DNA of 64,000 bases, taken from assembly GCA_947685225.1 (NCBI GenBank), contig CANTUV010000015.1, positions 5,642,001-5,706,000 on the forward strand, given 5' to 3'. The translations under genes and the position numbers were made by a program. This DNA is from Garcia nutans. Lineage: Eukaryota; Streptophyta; Magnoliopsida; Malpighiales; Euphorbiaceae. Below the pieces are notes generated by a model, which was given only the letters and a program-made list of their open reading frames with translations, did no database searches and was not told the DNA's origin. Below, piece by piece: positions 35,037 to 47,155 of this stretch (positions are counted from its first letter, which is position 1; every line of letters starts with the position of its first letter).

Positions 35037-35053
35037 CCCCAGTGGAGTCGCCA
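35037..35053 (-). other. Ogre-like primer binding site, probably tRNA-Arg type
   Basis: On the element's strand GTGGCGACTCCACTGGGG lies directly after the LTR end. TGGCGACTC-type sites are known from Ogre/Tat elements, where they are attributed to tRNA-Arg. The tRNA identity is from memory and unchecked. The same site occurs at 63312-63327. Confidence 0.7.
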
Positions 35054-35054
35054 C

Positions 35055-37303
35055 TGTGAGCGGGGATTTTTGCCCCCACTCCCGGTGGAATGGTTCTTGC
35101 GACTTCGGCACTGTTTAGGCTCGGGGCCTTAGAGAACACGGACCTAAGTCCGAAGAAAATGGAGTCGCCACCCGGACGGGCCGGGAAATAAGAAAGGGGT
35201 GGATGACTTGATTCCTAAGGAATCCCCAACCCCTTAATGGGTTCAGAAAGTTGGGTACGTGTGGGGAAGGTGAGAAATGGCCCAGAACCCCCACAACGCC
35301 CGGTTCATTGGAACCGGCCTCCTTTACAGGTCTTAATATTATAAAATTCTTAAATATAACAATATTATCCATACTACACACAATAAAAAGAAAGCATCAT
35401 TATATTAAAATCAAAGCAATGTCCAAACAAAACAAAACAAATAAATGGACACCCATCCAAGGATGGAAACATGTCTTTACATCACATGCCTAGATAGGAC
35501 ACCCACCAAAAGGTAGAAACATGCCCTTTACAAAGGTTTTAAAATAGAAAAGAAAATTAAATTACATGATGTTTAACTAATGAGGTACCAACCAAGTGGA
35601 AACATACCTCTTACAAAATTTGGAAGTCTAAATAAATTGATAAAAGTAAATATCCATTCATAATAAATAAATCGTTCATCAAAGCTATTAACCAAAACAA
35701 ACATCCATCCATGATAAATTAAATAAATCAAGCATTAAAATTAAATAAATTAAAGCATAAGGAATAAATCTAGGTATAAATAAACATGGAATTGAATAAA
35801 ACAAATAAAAGTTCTAGTATAGCTACTATTTCTATTTATGGTTCTTTATCTCATGTGTTAAGGTTTTGGAAATTCAAAAGTTAAGCTACTGTGACTTTTT
35901 AGGGAATTAAAATAGATTAGGGTTTTATGTTTTTTAAAGGTTGGCAAGACACTTTGATTAAACAAATTAAGATTTGAATGGTGAAATCATGAAACTAGGG
36001 TTTTGGACACTTTGAAATACTTTTTAATTCATGATTTTAAATAGTGATTTAAGCTACTGTGTAATTTTTGAGTTTTTATGTTTTTATGTTTTTTTAATGT
36101 TTTAAAAGGACTAGGGTTTATAAAAATTAGGGTTTAAGGGTTTTAAAAGGGTTAGTGTTCATTATTTTAGGTTTAAAAGTTGAATTTAGGATTTAGGCTT
36201 TGAAATTAGGGTTCTCGGGTAATGAATTTGAATTAGAGTTTTAAAAAGCAATTTGATGATTTATGAAGTTTTATGAATTTAAACACATGGATTGAAGTTT
36301 TTATAAGTAGAAAAGATGTTTTTGAAGACTTTTTGAATGAAATAGAATCTAATTTAAAAATTTGAAAGAAACAGAATTTGATTTTGGTTTTGTTGAAAAA
36401 AATGTTCAATGAGAGTTTTAAGATTTTTAAGAAGAAAAAATAACAATTTTAAGTCTTTTAAGAAAAGAAGATCACGTTTTAGTGTTTTAACTTTGGAAGA
36501 ATTAAACTAAAGTTCTAAAGTTTTTGATTTGAAGAAACCCTATTTCCATAATTTAGCTACTGTGTAACATAAATCAATTAAGGAAAATCACTTACCTTCT
36601 TTTGTTGATTCTTCCAAAAATAATTCTTCTTGGATGAACTAGCTCCAAAGACAAGCCTTTGTTGCCTTTGAATTGCTTAATTCGTGGTACTCCTTCCTTT
36701 AAAAATCAATTGAATTGATTTATTGCTTTTTCTTCCTTGATTTGGTTTCAAATCCTATACTCACTGTGTAAATTTTTCCTCCTCTAATTTGATTCTATTG
36801 GTCCTTATTTATAATGGTTTTTAGGTTGTTTATTCCTAATTAATTAAGGTAAGTAATATTAATAAAAAAAAGAAATTAAAACCTAATTAGATTAGGTTTC
36901 AAAAATTTGGGTCAAAAAATTTTGCGCTGGCAAAATCTGTGGCAGCGGGCCCGTGGCTGGGGCCCGTGGGAGTGCCAGCCCGCAGGAGGTGCACCAGCCC
37001 GCAAGAAAATCCTGCAGGCTGTTATTTTGCCAGCAGGAAATTCCTGCGGGCGAAACGCCCGCGGGTGAGCTGCTGCTGGGCCGACGGGCCCGCGTAACCA
37101 TTTTTTGCTGCCGATTTTTTTTCCAACTCTGATTTTTATTTTTATATTTTGATTTGTTTATTTTCATTTTTTATTAATAAAAATTAGATACTAAGGTAAA
37201 AATTATTTAATTAAAATTATTTTGGACCAATTAAACAACAAAAATCATTTTGGGCTAAATAAAACATACTAGATCGGATTGGGTCAAAAATTAAGGGTCT
37301 ACA
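35055..37303 (-). repeat. Full 5' LTR of the Ogre-like element, 2249 bp
   Basis: On the plus strand it runs TGTGAGCGGGG to GGGTCTACA. Its inner 1.2 kb matches the truncated LTR at 15093-16314, and its outer end matches 61697-62180. A GC-rich block with inverted repeats lies at about 36938-37100. Confidence 0.93.
36938..37100. repeat. GC-rich inverted-repeat block in the Ogre-like LTR
   Basis: Repeated GGGCCCGTGG, GCCCGCAGG and CCTGCGGGC words in otherwise AT-rich DNA. It includes a perfect 7-bp stem with AAA loop at 37046-37062 (GCGGGCG, AAA, CGCCCGC). A diverged counterpart is at about 61915-62060. Confidence 0.85.
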
Positions 37304-37308
37304 CATGA

Positions 37309-37382
37309 TCCAAGCATGTTCAAATGTGAAGACAATAGTCCAACCCACATTGTTTGAATCAATTCATCCCATTGAAGAATAA
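37309..37382 (+). pseudogene. Gypsy-3 pol C-terminus, end
   Basis: Continues the frame from 15092 after the CATGA duplication and ends at TAA 37380-37382. It is followed within about 15 bp by the LTR. The same sequence in a second, uninterrupted copy is at 59290-59352. Confidence 0.8.
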
Positions 37383-37397
37383 AGGGCCATTCAGCCT

Positions 37398-38108
37398 TGA
37401 TTAAGTGAGCATGAATCTTGGGCTGTCATTTTATGTTATTTATTAATTTGGGTTTATTTTATTTGCTTTGTGAAATCAACATATCAGAGTTAGGATTTTA
37501 TTCTTGTTAAAGTTTGATTTTTTGATTAGTTGTCATTTGGGAGTTACAAATAAGTGCATTTAGTTTGGGGTGTGATTAGTTGTCATTTGGGAGTTACAAA
37601 ATGAATGCTTTTAATGTATAACAACTCTTGTCAATGAGAGTTAGTGGAGATTAAAGGGAAGAACGTGGAAGAGCTATAATAACAGCCATTTAGGTTTCTT
37701 CTACCTCACTTTGGCTATAAATATCAAATCTAAACTATTTTGTAAGGAGACCAATGATGAATGATAATCTGAATTTGCTCTCTGTGAGTGTTTTTGCTTA
37801 AGTTCTTTCATGAACTTTGAACTTATCAAACTAATTTGGTTTGTGGCATTCTCTAACCAAAAAAAAAATCTTGTGTTTAATTCTTAACTTATCAGATCAT
37901 ATCTGGTTTGTGGCATTGTAGGTTGAATTCAAGTACTAGTTTCATTGGTAAACAATAACAATTGGAACTAGTTTTTCCCTAACTTCACTTGAGGAGGCCC
38001 TTGGGTTTTGGAATCATCTTGACTGGAGGGTGTTTTCTTGCATTCCATATGTATCATAACTTAATAGTTATTGGGGAATATGGTTGATAAGATGATGATT
38101 TCCTATCA
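37398..38108 (+). repeat. Gypsy-3 LTR (start approximate)
   Basis: The end is firm at ...TCCTATCA before TTTGGTATCAGAGC. The start is placed at TGATTAAG to give TGAT/ATCA ends, but no clear polypurine tract marks it. A TATA box (TATAAATA, 37716-37723) lies about 390 bp before the LTR end. The copy at 59415-59919 matches closely. Confidence 0.75.
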
Positions 38109-38110
38109 TT

Positions 38111-38122
38111 TGGTATCAGAGC
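38111..38122 (+). other. Gypsy-3 primer binding site (initiator tRNA-Met)
   Basis: TGGTATCAGAGC two bases after the LTR end, a perfect match. Its presence shows that the LTR at 37398-38108 is a 5' LTR for the gag that follows while also being the 3' LTR for the pol end that precedes it. Confidence 0.92.
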
Positions 38123-38773
38123 AAGGCTCATGTTGACATTTTCTTATCTTTGTGTTTATTTTTTTTTTGTTCAAGTTTAACATATTTATCTTATTTTTCT
38201 TTATTTGTATTGAATCTTCTTATTTTAATTCTAACCTATTAAGTATTCTTTGATTTAAGTTCATACCACTTTTTGTTGACACAACAAGTTTTGTTGTTCC
38301 TTCTCTTATTGTTACTTTCTTGTGTTAATCTTAAAATTTTTGCACTTTTGTTAATATCATAAAAAAAATAAAGAAATGAAAATTAAAAAAAAAATTAGAA
38401 TTGCAAAAGTGTGGAATTGTAGTTCTTAAAGTTTCAGAATTGTTTGAGGCTAAGGGACCTAAATTTTAGCACTTAGATTTGTTTCCTTGTGTTTAGCTAC
38501 TTTAAATTTGTCCTTACCTAAAATCTTGTTCTAAACCAGCCCTTTTCAATCCATTGAATTGTCATAATCTAATTTGGTTTGTTTAGGTGATTAGTTCATT
38601 TATGAACCCAAAGCAAAAGCAAGAAAGGTAAAAGGCAGGAGTGGTAAGACCGGCATCGGGAAAAGCCAAATATTTATGTGAAACAAGAGTGGTGTGAATC
38701 AAATCTTTGAGTGAAACACATCAGGGAGTATCTTGTGAGGCTATTTTAAATTTTCTTCTTTCAGGTTTTAAAT
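38123..38773 (+). other. Gypsy-3 leader
   Basis: AT-rich and non-coding, ending with the gag ATG at 38774. Nothing else recognisable. Confidence 0.65.
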
Positions 38774-39084
38774 ATGTCTAAAAAAGATAAAGACGTGAGT
38801 TCTTCCTCAAATGATCAAATAATTCAAGCAATGCAACATCAATTTGAACGTATGTTCAAAATGATTGGAGATGTAAGAGATCATTTAGAAAAACATGATG
38901 ATGCGATTACCACATTGCAAGGTGATCCAAGGCATAGAAGGCAACCCACCTTTGCCAATGATGAATATGATGGAGGAATTGACATAGATGATGATCAAGC
39001 AACCATTATTAGAGGGGATGCTCTTCCTAAAAGGCAAAATAGGAGAGCAAGGTTTGATGACATTGATTGAAATATAGGCAGCAT
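38774..39084 (+). pseudogene. Gypsy-3 gag N-terminus, cut by the Athila-type element
   Basis: The frame starts MSKKDKDVSS and has a helical MQHQFERMFKM segment like gypsy-2 gag. It reaches a TGA at 39068-39070 and, in the same frame, NIGS, where the Athila LTR begins at 39085. In gypsy-2 the matching NIGSIKMKIP leads into the capsid. The rest of this gag and most of pol are absent from the window. Confidence 0.85.
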
Positions 39085-40934
39085 TGTTGCGCTTAAATTA
39101 ACACTATCACAAAGCGTCACTCGCAAGTATACGGGGCTATTGTAGTGACGGTGATCGCCCCAAGGTCATTTCCCAAGGAAGGACTTGCATGTAATAGTTC
39201 GATTAACATGAAATAATAAACTCGATTGTGTGATTGTATTGCTGAATTGTAATTAACCTTAGAAATGAAAATGAGTGATTTTATGCAAGAGAAATTCAAT
39301 TATGGAAATGATGCCTAGGGTTGTAGGTCCATTTAATCAAATGTTTAATTATCCAATTATCCATTAATATAACCTTGTACCTTAATTTGTTCCTTAAGAT
39401 TAATTAATCAATTATCAATTCACTAGTTTTCACATTTATGAATTAACAACAACCAATTTTTTCACATTAGCAAATTAATAAACCCTAGAACTTATATTTC
39501 TAATTCATTCTTAGGGTAGTCAATTACATAGTTCCGATATTAAACTTCTCCTCTCAGTCCGTCATTCAATATTAAGTAATCAATAGGTGGCCAATCTATT
39601 AATTTACCTTTAATTTCAATGCAATCAACATATAACAAGGTATATCAATGGAATCATCAAATCAAATCATTTAATCAAATATACAACCCAAAGCATGAGT
39701 AAATTAGCTCATCATATTCTTTAAGCAAATACTCATTTCAATATAAACCAAATCAAAGTTATTCATTGCAATATTAATGTTCTTGATACAACAACAACAA
39801 ATAAGAAATGGATTAAAAGAAAGAGTTGGAAAAACCCCTTTAGAAGATGCTAAAAATCAGACTCCTTGTCTCTTTCGTAGCTCCCTTCTTGATGTGTGAT
39901 GATGAACTTCCAGCTATCTTGAACAAATGGCTCTCTTCTTGAAGGATGGATGATAGCTCTCTCAAGTTCTCAATTCTCCAATCAAGCCTCTTAAAACCCT
40001 AATCCTCAAGAACTAGCTACTCACTTCAACTCCAATGATTGTCTTTGCTCTTGATGTGTGAAAGGAAATGGTGAATAAAGATGGAGAAATGGTGTCTTCC
40101 TCCCTCAAGCAAGAACCAAGGAAGAAGATGAAGAAGATGAAGAACAAAATGTGTGTAGAGAATGTCCACTAAATTTATTCAATCCATTTTCTAATTCCCC
40201 ATGCTCTTCCACTTTGAATTGTTTAAGACACCCATCATTGTTTGTCTCCCACTTTCCAATTTCTTTATATGTTTCTTCTACCAATTCTTCCACTTTTCAC
40301 TCCTTTTCATTCTTTTTGTCACCCACTAAAACACAACATCTTACACCTCGTGTAAGCCAGCTAAATGATCTTGGGTGGCACGGCCAAGCCATATGGAGCT
40401 TGGCCATGTTTAGTGTCTTTCTTTCTTGGGACACGGCAAAGCTTCTGGCCGTGTACCTCGCCGATTGTTTTCTCTTTGTGAGACACGGCCAAGGACACGG
40501 TCGTGTCATGTGACACGGCAAGTGTCTTGGCCGTGTCCCTTGATGGTGTCCGTCTCTGCTTCTTTCTTTTCTTTCTTTGCTCTTTTGTTCCTTTGGTGAG
40601 ACACGGCCAATGACTTGACCGTGTCTCATAATCGTGTTCGCTTATGGACTTGATTTCTTGAGGGACACGGCCAAGACATGTGGAGCTTGGCTGTGTCACT
40701 TGTTTTTCTTCAATTTCTTCACTTTTGATGAGAGACACGGCCAAGCCATGTGGAGTTTGGCCGTGTCACTTGCTTTTCTTCAACAAATCCACCAATTTTG
40801 GATTAAATAGCTCCATCAAATGTACTTCAACCTAAATCAACAACTTCAAACAAACTTAAGTGCAATTTAACATGAAAATTAACTTAAAATCAACAAAAAC
40901 ATCATAGAAAATATATACAAAATTGATCTAAACA
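39085..40934 (-). repeat. 3' LTR of the Athila-type element
   Basis: TGTTGCGCTTAAATT to ATCTAAACA on the plus strand, 1850 bp. It matches 49900-51723 over its length with clear divergence (many substitutions and small indels), so the element is older than the Tekay insertion at 23042. It contains a GACACGGCC module cluster. Confidence 0.93.
40378..40768. repeat. GACACGGCC module cluster, Athila 3' LTR
   Basis: About ten half-sites in alternating orientation, forming hairpins such as the arms around 40485-40540 and 40735-40765, separated by T/C-rich spacers. Open reading frames across it on both strands are artefacts of the repeat. Confidence 0.85.
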
Positions 40935-40948
40935 ATTACCCCACACTT
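40935..40948 (-). other. Athila polypurine tract
   Basis: AAGTGTGGGGTAAT on the element's strand directly before the LTR start TGTTTAGAT. Confidence 0.75.
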
Positions 40949-42655
40949 AATCCTTTGCTTGTCCCCAAGAAAAGTTAAAATAAAAACAAATAAAACAAGA
41001 TAAATATTGTCAAGTTCAAGAGTTATAAGGATGCATTAAGTCTCCCATCTTATTAAATCCGCAATCATAATCGAATCAAGAATAATTGGTACTCAAGCAA
41101 CATAATGGTTAATCTATGCATACCAAAAATTGTCACTCCCTCACAAAACCTCTTAAGTGTTTAACTGGGGAGTGTTTAAGCTCTCAATATTCAATGAAAG
41201 ATTAGGACTATAGGCTTGCTTATCAATCAAATCTCCACCACCTAATCACAATCAAACATCAATCATAAGGTCTTTTATTTGGTTGTAACGGGGCTAAGGA
41301 AAAGGTATGACATTTGGGAGAGTGAGTTAGTTCATTTAGGTCAAGAGCACTTCAAGAGTGAAGTAATGTAGCATGATCAACAATCCCACAATTCATCTCA
41401 ATAACTTAGCACTAAGCATTTATGTGCTTTTAAGGAACTCCATTTGTTTAATTAGCAAAGATGATTTCCAAACTCATTACAACCCTTCCGACAAGAACAT
41501 CAACTATTATTTTGATTTTCATTATTCATTCCCTTGTTTTTTTTTTTTTTGAACAATAGGGTATCCAACTAAAGAATACAACAATTTGTAATTTAAAGCC
41601 CATTGAGTTCAACCCCCCCACTTTATTCAGCACAACACTCCATTAATGCTCTTGAAATGCTCTTGATCTAATAAACGGGTAGAGTTAAAATGCAATGGTT
41701 CAAGCCGATGGTGTTGTGAAAAAGAAAGAAGGGAAAGTTGAAATAAGCTCAAATTTGGTGAACTAAGGTCAGATGTAAGGTTGATTTTTTTTAGCCAAAA
41801 TGGGTTGCCCTAAATTGCCTTAATCATATTGATGCCTAATTGAAATCTTTATGTAGTCTCAAAATGCATGTCAAAGCAAGTTCTAGTAATTCATCAATCA
41901 AAGATGTTCACACATAAAAAGAATGATAAGTTGATGGCTCAATTCCTCACTAGTTTAATGGCAATGCAAAGAATAACCATCAAAATTGACAATAAGTACT
42001 AACTCTAATCAATTCTCAAATTCATGCTTCAAAAATTCAAAAGTCATCTATCAACAATATTATAACAATTGAACTTATTAATATCCATCAAAATCAATAA
42101 TAAAACAAAACACAAAACAAAAACACTTATGAAAATAGACAATTTATATTCATGAACAAAAGGTTTAGCACACACCCCACACTTTAAGTTTTACATTGTC
42201 CTCAATGGAAACAAGGATATTAAAGCAAAAAGTTAAGGTACAACCTGTTTTTCCATCGATCCCTTGTGACGCAAGCTACCTTTTCATCCACAAACAACAA
42301 TTGTTCAAGAACAAAAGACAATATACAAAATAAACACAATATTAAAAGGTAACATTAAAACAATAACAATAAAAATATGCAAAAAGTACAAATAAGAAAG
42401 TAACAAGTGTTTTCAAAAGGTTGGAGTTGATTGGATCTACGGTGATGGAGGATGGGACGATGATGCAGCTGATGGGTGGAGGCTCAGAATTTTAGCAAGG
42501 CTACTGTTGATTAGGTCCATTTGTTCCATGACTGCAGCATGGTTACGGTAAACCTTGCTTTCCAATGCTTCAATCCTATTAAGGATCTCTTGATTGTCCG
42601 GGATTGGAGCATCTTCATCTAAATCTAGAGAATCCGAGTCAGAATCCTCCTCGAC
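40949..42655 (-). other. Athila-type 3' untranslated region
   Basis: 1.7 kb without a supported reading frame. A T-rich run lies near 41538-41551. No other structure is seen. Confidence 0.6.
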
Positions 42656-43511
42656 TCATGTTCTCTTTTGACGGCCCTCCGGTACCTTTGGCTCAGCTGA
42701 AGCCATAACATAAGCCCCTCCTCTTCTTGAAACCATATGCATCTTCTCGAGTGTGGCAAGATCTAATGAATCACTACCCGAGATCTTAGTCATCCGGCAA
42801 TGGCTCGGGTCAAAATCATCAAGGAGTGCCATTGCTAACGGGTATGGTACCCCTCTTTTTATTTGCCACACTGTCAAACACGTCGGCTAACCAATAGCCG
42901 GTACAAACGGGTATGGCATTGATAGCACAGTCTAAAAAATATAGTTCTCTTAGTTCTACAACCCCTGTGCTCTCTTTTCTTGCAAAGAATCCACATGACA
43001 TAAACCGGTGTAAGTATCTTAGGGCGGGATTTTCAAATTTCGTAGCCTTGGCCGATTTGGCCACATAGGTTCCCGAGCCCAATGCTCCCCATGCAAATTG
43101 TTATTTAAAACTCTTAGGCACACATTGTTCCCCTTGTTGATGGAAACCAAATATATCGCTCAATTGCTCAATATTAATGACAAATGGTCTACCAAGTAGT
43201 TTAAAATGTAACCTAATGCAAATCTTGTTGTCATTTCTTTCAACCTTAAGACAGGTTAAAAATTCTAATGTAAGCTCTTGAAATTGCAAAGGTCTAAGGG
43301 AAACAAATCTATCCCACCCAAGGTTTTGAACAAATCTATAAAAATTATCCCTAATATGAAGATCATTAAGAGATTCTTCGCTAACATACCTCGTCGGAAA
43401 GAAACCCCTAGCGAGAAGAGTCGCTCTCCTTGAAGATGACGATGATGAAGATGGAGCTGAAGGTGGAGGTCGCTTCCTCTTGTGGTGAGACACCATCTTT
43501 GTTCTTGGCAT
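42656..43511 (-). pseudogene. Third ORF of the Athila-type element (plant transposon protein-like)
   Basis: The minus-strand ATG at 43511 reads a basic, Ser-rich N-terminus (KRKRPPPSAPSSSSSS), then ARGFFPTRYVSEESLNDL and a conserved-looking globular region (FYRFVQNLGWDRF, LLGRPFVINIEQLSDIFG). A TAA at 43101-43103 interrupts it. The same frame continues to 42819, where a one-base shift moves it to the frame ending at 42656 (WQIKRGVPYPLAMALL). In Athila elements this position carries an extra, env-like ORF of unknown function. I see no signal peptide or clear membrane segment here. The resemblance is to the family often labelled putative plant transposon protein. Non-functional as it stands. 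Confidence 0.7.
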
Positions 43512-43766
43512 GTTGATGATTTGGAGAAAATGAAGCTTTCACAATTTTAATTGCCTTTTAATGAGAAAAGAAGAAGATTGGATGAGTTTAAATCAGTTCT
43601 GGTTAAGAAAAATGGAAGATTTCAAATGATTTTGGAACTTTAAGAAAGTGGCTATGGAGGTTTTGAGAGAGAGGGATCGAGAGAGAGAGAGAGGAGAGAA
43701 AGGGATTTAGGGATTTAAAATGAGGAAATGGGCTGAATTCATAATTTAAACCTTGAAAATTTAGGT

Positions 43767-44025
43767 GACATGGCCAAGCTTGGTGAAGCTTGGCCACGTC
43801 TGATGGTTTTTTGAGGGACACGGCCAGTGGCTTGGTCGTGTCCCTTGAATGTGTTGATGGTTTGAGGGACACGGCCAGTGGCTTGGCCATGTCCTTTGAA
43901 CATGTCTGTTACTGGACAAAAGAAGATTGCAGGACAATTGAAGAGACACTGGGAGAGGCTTGGCCGTGTCTGCCTCTGAGTTATTTGGAGTCCACTTGAC
44001 ACGGCCAGTGGCTTGGCCGTGTCTC
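43767..44025. repeat. GACACGGCC module cluster inside the Athila internal region
   Basis: Lies between the integrase end and the third ORF. It includes GACACGGCCAGTGGCTTGG followed by CCGTGTC at three places (about 43817, 43868 and 43998) and the TGTGTT...TACTG phrase also found in the Tekay-type solo LTR. It is internal rather than LTR sequence, so the module is not confined to LTRs. Confidence 0.85.
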
Positions 44026-44273
44026 TCACTGCCAATTTAATTTTGATTTTTTTTTAGTCACCAAATCACAAAAATGCACTCTTCTTCTTTGTTTGACCCT
44101 GAAACACATTCAAGAAAAATGAAAACCGATCAAAGTACCCATTCCATTTTATTTAACTTAACATGAAATTAAAATTGCAAAATATAAAATTGTAATTGTG
44201 AAAAGAAATGCAAACCGATGGGTTGCCTCCCATTTAGTGCTTCTTTAATGTCGTATAGCTGGACATTGTTGCA

Positions 44274-47126
44274 TCATTCGTCAATGAACACCATGCTTTC
44301 CACCGTTTTTGCAACTTTGATTTCTTCAAAGTAGGGCTTCACCCTTTGTCCATTGACCTTGAACTTCTCATTGGTTTTTAAATTAAGCAACTCAACAACC
44401 CCATATGGAAATGTTTGAGTAACTTGAAAGGGTCCACTCCAACGTGACTTCAATTTTCCGGGAAACAACCGCATTCTTGAATTGAAGAGAAGGACTTTCA
44501 TTCCCGGTTCAAAAGTCCTTCAAGAATCATCCTATCATGAATAGCTTTTGTCTTTTCCTTGAAGATCCTCGAACTCTCATAGGCCTCATTCCGAAGCTCA
44601 TCAAGCTCGGAAATTTGAAGCATTCTTTGCTCCCTTGCTTCACCTAAGTCCATATTCGTGGTCTTTATTGCCCAATAAGCCTTGTGCTCTAATTGCCAAA
44701 GACCAACCTATAAGGACTCATTCCCAATGGGGTTTTAAAAGCACTCCTATACACCCACAATGCTTCCGAGAGTCGGATTGACCAATCCTTCCGAGTTGTA
44801 CTCACTGTCTTTTCCAAAATCCCCTTGATCTGCTTGTTTGAGATCTCAGCTTGCCCGGATGTTTGGGGATGGTATGGAGTTGCCACTTTGTGTCGGATGC
44901 CCATCTTGGTCATTAACTTTTCAAACCATTTGTTGCAAAAATGGCTTCCTCCACACTCACTATTGCCTTGGGGGTTCTAAACCTGCTCAAAATATTCTCC
45001 TTCACAAATTTTAACACAATGTTAGCATCATTGGTCCTAGTGGGGATTGCCTCAACCCACTTGGACACATAATCCACTGCTAGAAGAATATATTCAAAAC
45101 TAAAGGATTTGGGAAATGGCCCCATGAAATCAATTCCCCATACATCAAAAATATCAACCACAATAAAAATATTAAGGGGCATTTCATTCCGTTTGCTAAT
45201 GTTTCCTACTTTTTGTCATTGATCACATCTTATGCAAAAATGATAAGCATCCTTAAAAAGAGTAGGCCAATACAAACCACTTTGAAGAATTTTCTCGGCG
45301 GTCTTTTTTCCCCCAAAATGTCCCCTGCAATACAAATTGTGGCAAAATTGTAGCACTTGCTTTTGTTCCTCTTGCGGCACACATCTTCTTATCACTTCAT
45401 CCCTGCAAATTCTAAACAAGTAAGGCTCATCCCAAAAATAATACTTACATGTATGCAGGAATCTCTTCTTTGCCTGGAAGCTCAAATCCTTTCTCACTAC
45501 ACCACAAGAAAGATAATTAGCAATATCAGCATACCATGGTGCTTGAGTTAAGGAAAACAAGTGTTCATCCGGAAATTTTTTGAAAGCATTTTCACAAGCA
45601 ATTTCAGCATCATTTTCACAAGAGTTAAGTCTAGAAAGATGGTCGGCCACTACATTCTCACTTCCTTTCCTATCTTTTATTTCAACATCAAATTCTTGTA
45701 ACATCAACACCCACCTAATGAGCCTAGGTTTAGCTTGTGGTTTGGTCAATAGGTATTTCAAGGCTGTATGATCAGAAAATACTATGACCTTAGAACCTAT
45801 CAAGTAAGATCTAAATTTGTCTAGCGCAAACACCACAGCTAACATTTCTCTCTTAGTGGTCGTGTAATTTACTTGTGCATCATTTAAAGATAAACTTGCA
45901 TAATAAATTACACACATCAACTTATTCACTCTTTGGCCCAACACAGCTCCAATGGCAAAATTCGATGCATCGCACATAATTTCAAATGGCAAATCCCAAT
46001 TTGGGGCAACAATTATAGGGGCAGAAGTTAGTTTTTCTTTAAAAATTTTAAAAGCTTCTAAGCACTTTTCATCAAAAACAAATGGGACATCTTTTCCTAA
46101 CAAATGACACAAAGGACGTGAAATTTTGGAAAAATCTTTTATAAATCTCCTATAAAATCCTGCATGTCCTAAAAAACTTCTAATTCCCTTAACTGATGTG
46201 GGTGGAGGTAGGTTTACAATTACTTCAACCTTAGCCTTGTCTACCTCAATCCCTTCATGGGAAATAACATACCCTAAAACAATTCCATGATCAACCATAA
46301 AGTGACTCTTTTCCCAACTCAATGTAAGATTACATTCAATACACCTTTCAAGTACTAGAGTCAACTTTTCCAAACAATCATCAAAGGAATTACCAAAAAC
46401 AGAAAAGTCATCCATGAATACCTCAATGCACTTGTCTAACATATCATAAAATATTGAAAGCATACACCTTTGAAATGTTCCCGGTGCATTGCAAAGTTCG
46501 AATGGCATCCTTCGAAATGCAAATGTCCCAAAGGGACAAGTAAATGTAGTCTTTGGTTGATCTTCTGGTGCTATCGGGACTTGGTAGTAACCTGAAAGAC
46601 TATCAAGAAAACAGTAAAAAGCATGTCCAGATAACCTATCAAGCATTTGATCAATAAATGGCAAAGGAAAGTGATCTTTCTTGGTGACTTTATTTAATTT
46701 CCTATAATCTATGCACAACTGCCACCCAGTTTGTGTTCGTGTTGGTACCAACTCTCCTTTATCATTCTGGACCACTGTTAACCCTGTTTTCTTAGGTACA
46801 ACATGAACAGGACTAACCCATTCACTATCAGTAATAGGGTAAATTACCCCTTCATCTAGTAATTTAAGGACCTCCTTCTTAACAACCTCGCTCATGTTAG
46901 GGTTTAGCCTCCTTTGAGACTGTCTCACCGGTTTAGCCCCTTCCTCTAAAATGATCTTATGCATGCACATAAAGGGAATAATACCCTTAATGTCACTCAA
47001 CCCCCAACCTATAGCTTTCTTGAATTTTTTTAACCTTGTTACAAGTTTATTTTCTTCCTCACTGGTAAGGGTAGCAGAAATTATCACTAGTTGAGAGTTA
47101 TTCTCCCCAAGAAAAGCATATTTCAA
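44274..47126 (-). pseudogene. Athila-type reverse transcriptase, RNase H and integrase, broken
   Basis: The first frame (47126-45216) holds reverse transcriptase (LCIDYRKLNKVT, FMDDFSVFG near 46410) and RNase H (CDASNFAIGAVLG near 45965) and runs into the integrase zinc-finger region (HFCIRCDQ). A TGA at 45216-45218 replaces what should be a finger residue. The same frame carries the first part of the integrase core (GIDFMGPF near 45135) to 44913. Near 44960 a one-base shift destroys the second catalytic Asp region. The core continues in another frame (HPQTSGQAEISNKQ near 44850), loses a short stretch near 44690, and ends with a GPF-like module (RWSGPFQV near 44440) before the stop at 44274. 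The frame also differs from gag-protease upstream. Not functional. Confidence 0.88.
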
Positions 47127-47155
47127 ATGCTTGGGGAGTCCTTATGATCAACCCC

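Larger units (their letters stand above)
15093..37303 (-). mobile_element. Ogre/Tat-like gag-only LTR retrotransposon carrying nested insertions
   Basis: The outer ends TGTGAGCGGGG (15093) and GGGTCTACA (37303) are flanked by a perfect CATGA duplication (15088-15092 and 37304-37308). A related uninterrupted site at about 59330-59350 shows the empty target. On the minus strand the order is LTR (37303-35055), primer site, duplicated leader, a short gag (33141-33035 and 23041-22349), a 3' untranslated region, and a truncated LTR (16314-15093). No protease, reverse transcriptase or integrase of this element is visible, so it is non-autonomous. The Ogre/Tat assignment rests on the primer-site type, the gag zinc-finger region and the large LTRs. 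Confidence 0.85.

Noticed and set aside
36892..37167. 91-codon minus-strand frame in the Ogre-like LTR
   Set aside because: It crosses the GC-rich inverted-repeat block. No homologous frame of the same length and sequence is kept at 61812-62115, so it is not a conserved gene.
40151..40744. Several overlapping open frames of 110-127 codons on both strands in the Athila LTR
   Set aside because: They arise from the repeated GACACGGCC module, which lacks stops in several frames. The predicted peptides are only repeats of the module (RDTAKPLAVS-type) and have no domain.
42656..43511. A host gene between retrotransposons
   Set aside because: It lies on the element strand between integrase and polypurine tract, carries a stop and a frameshift, and matches the third-ORF position of Athila elements.
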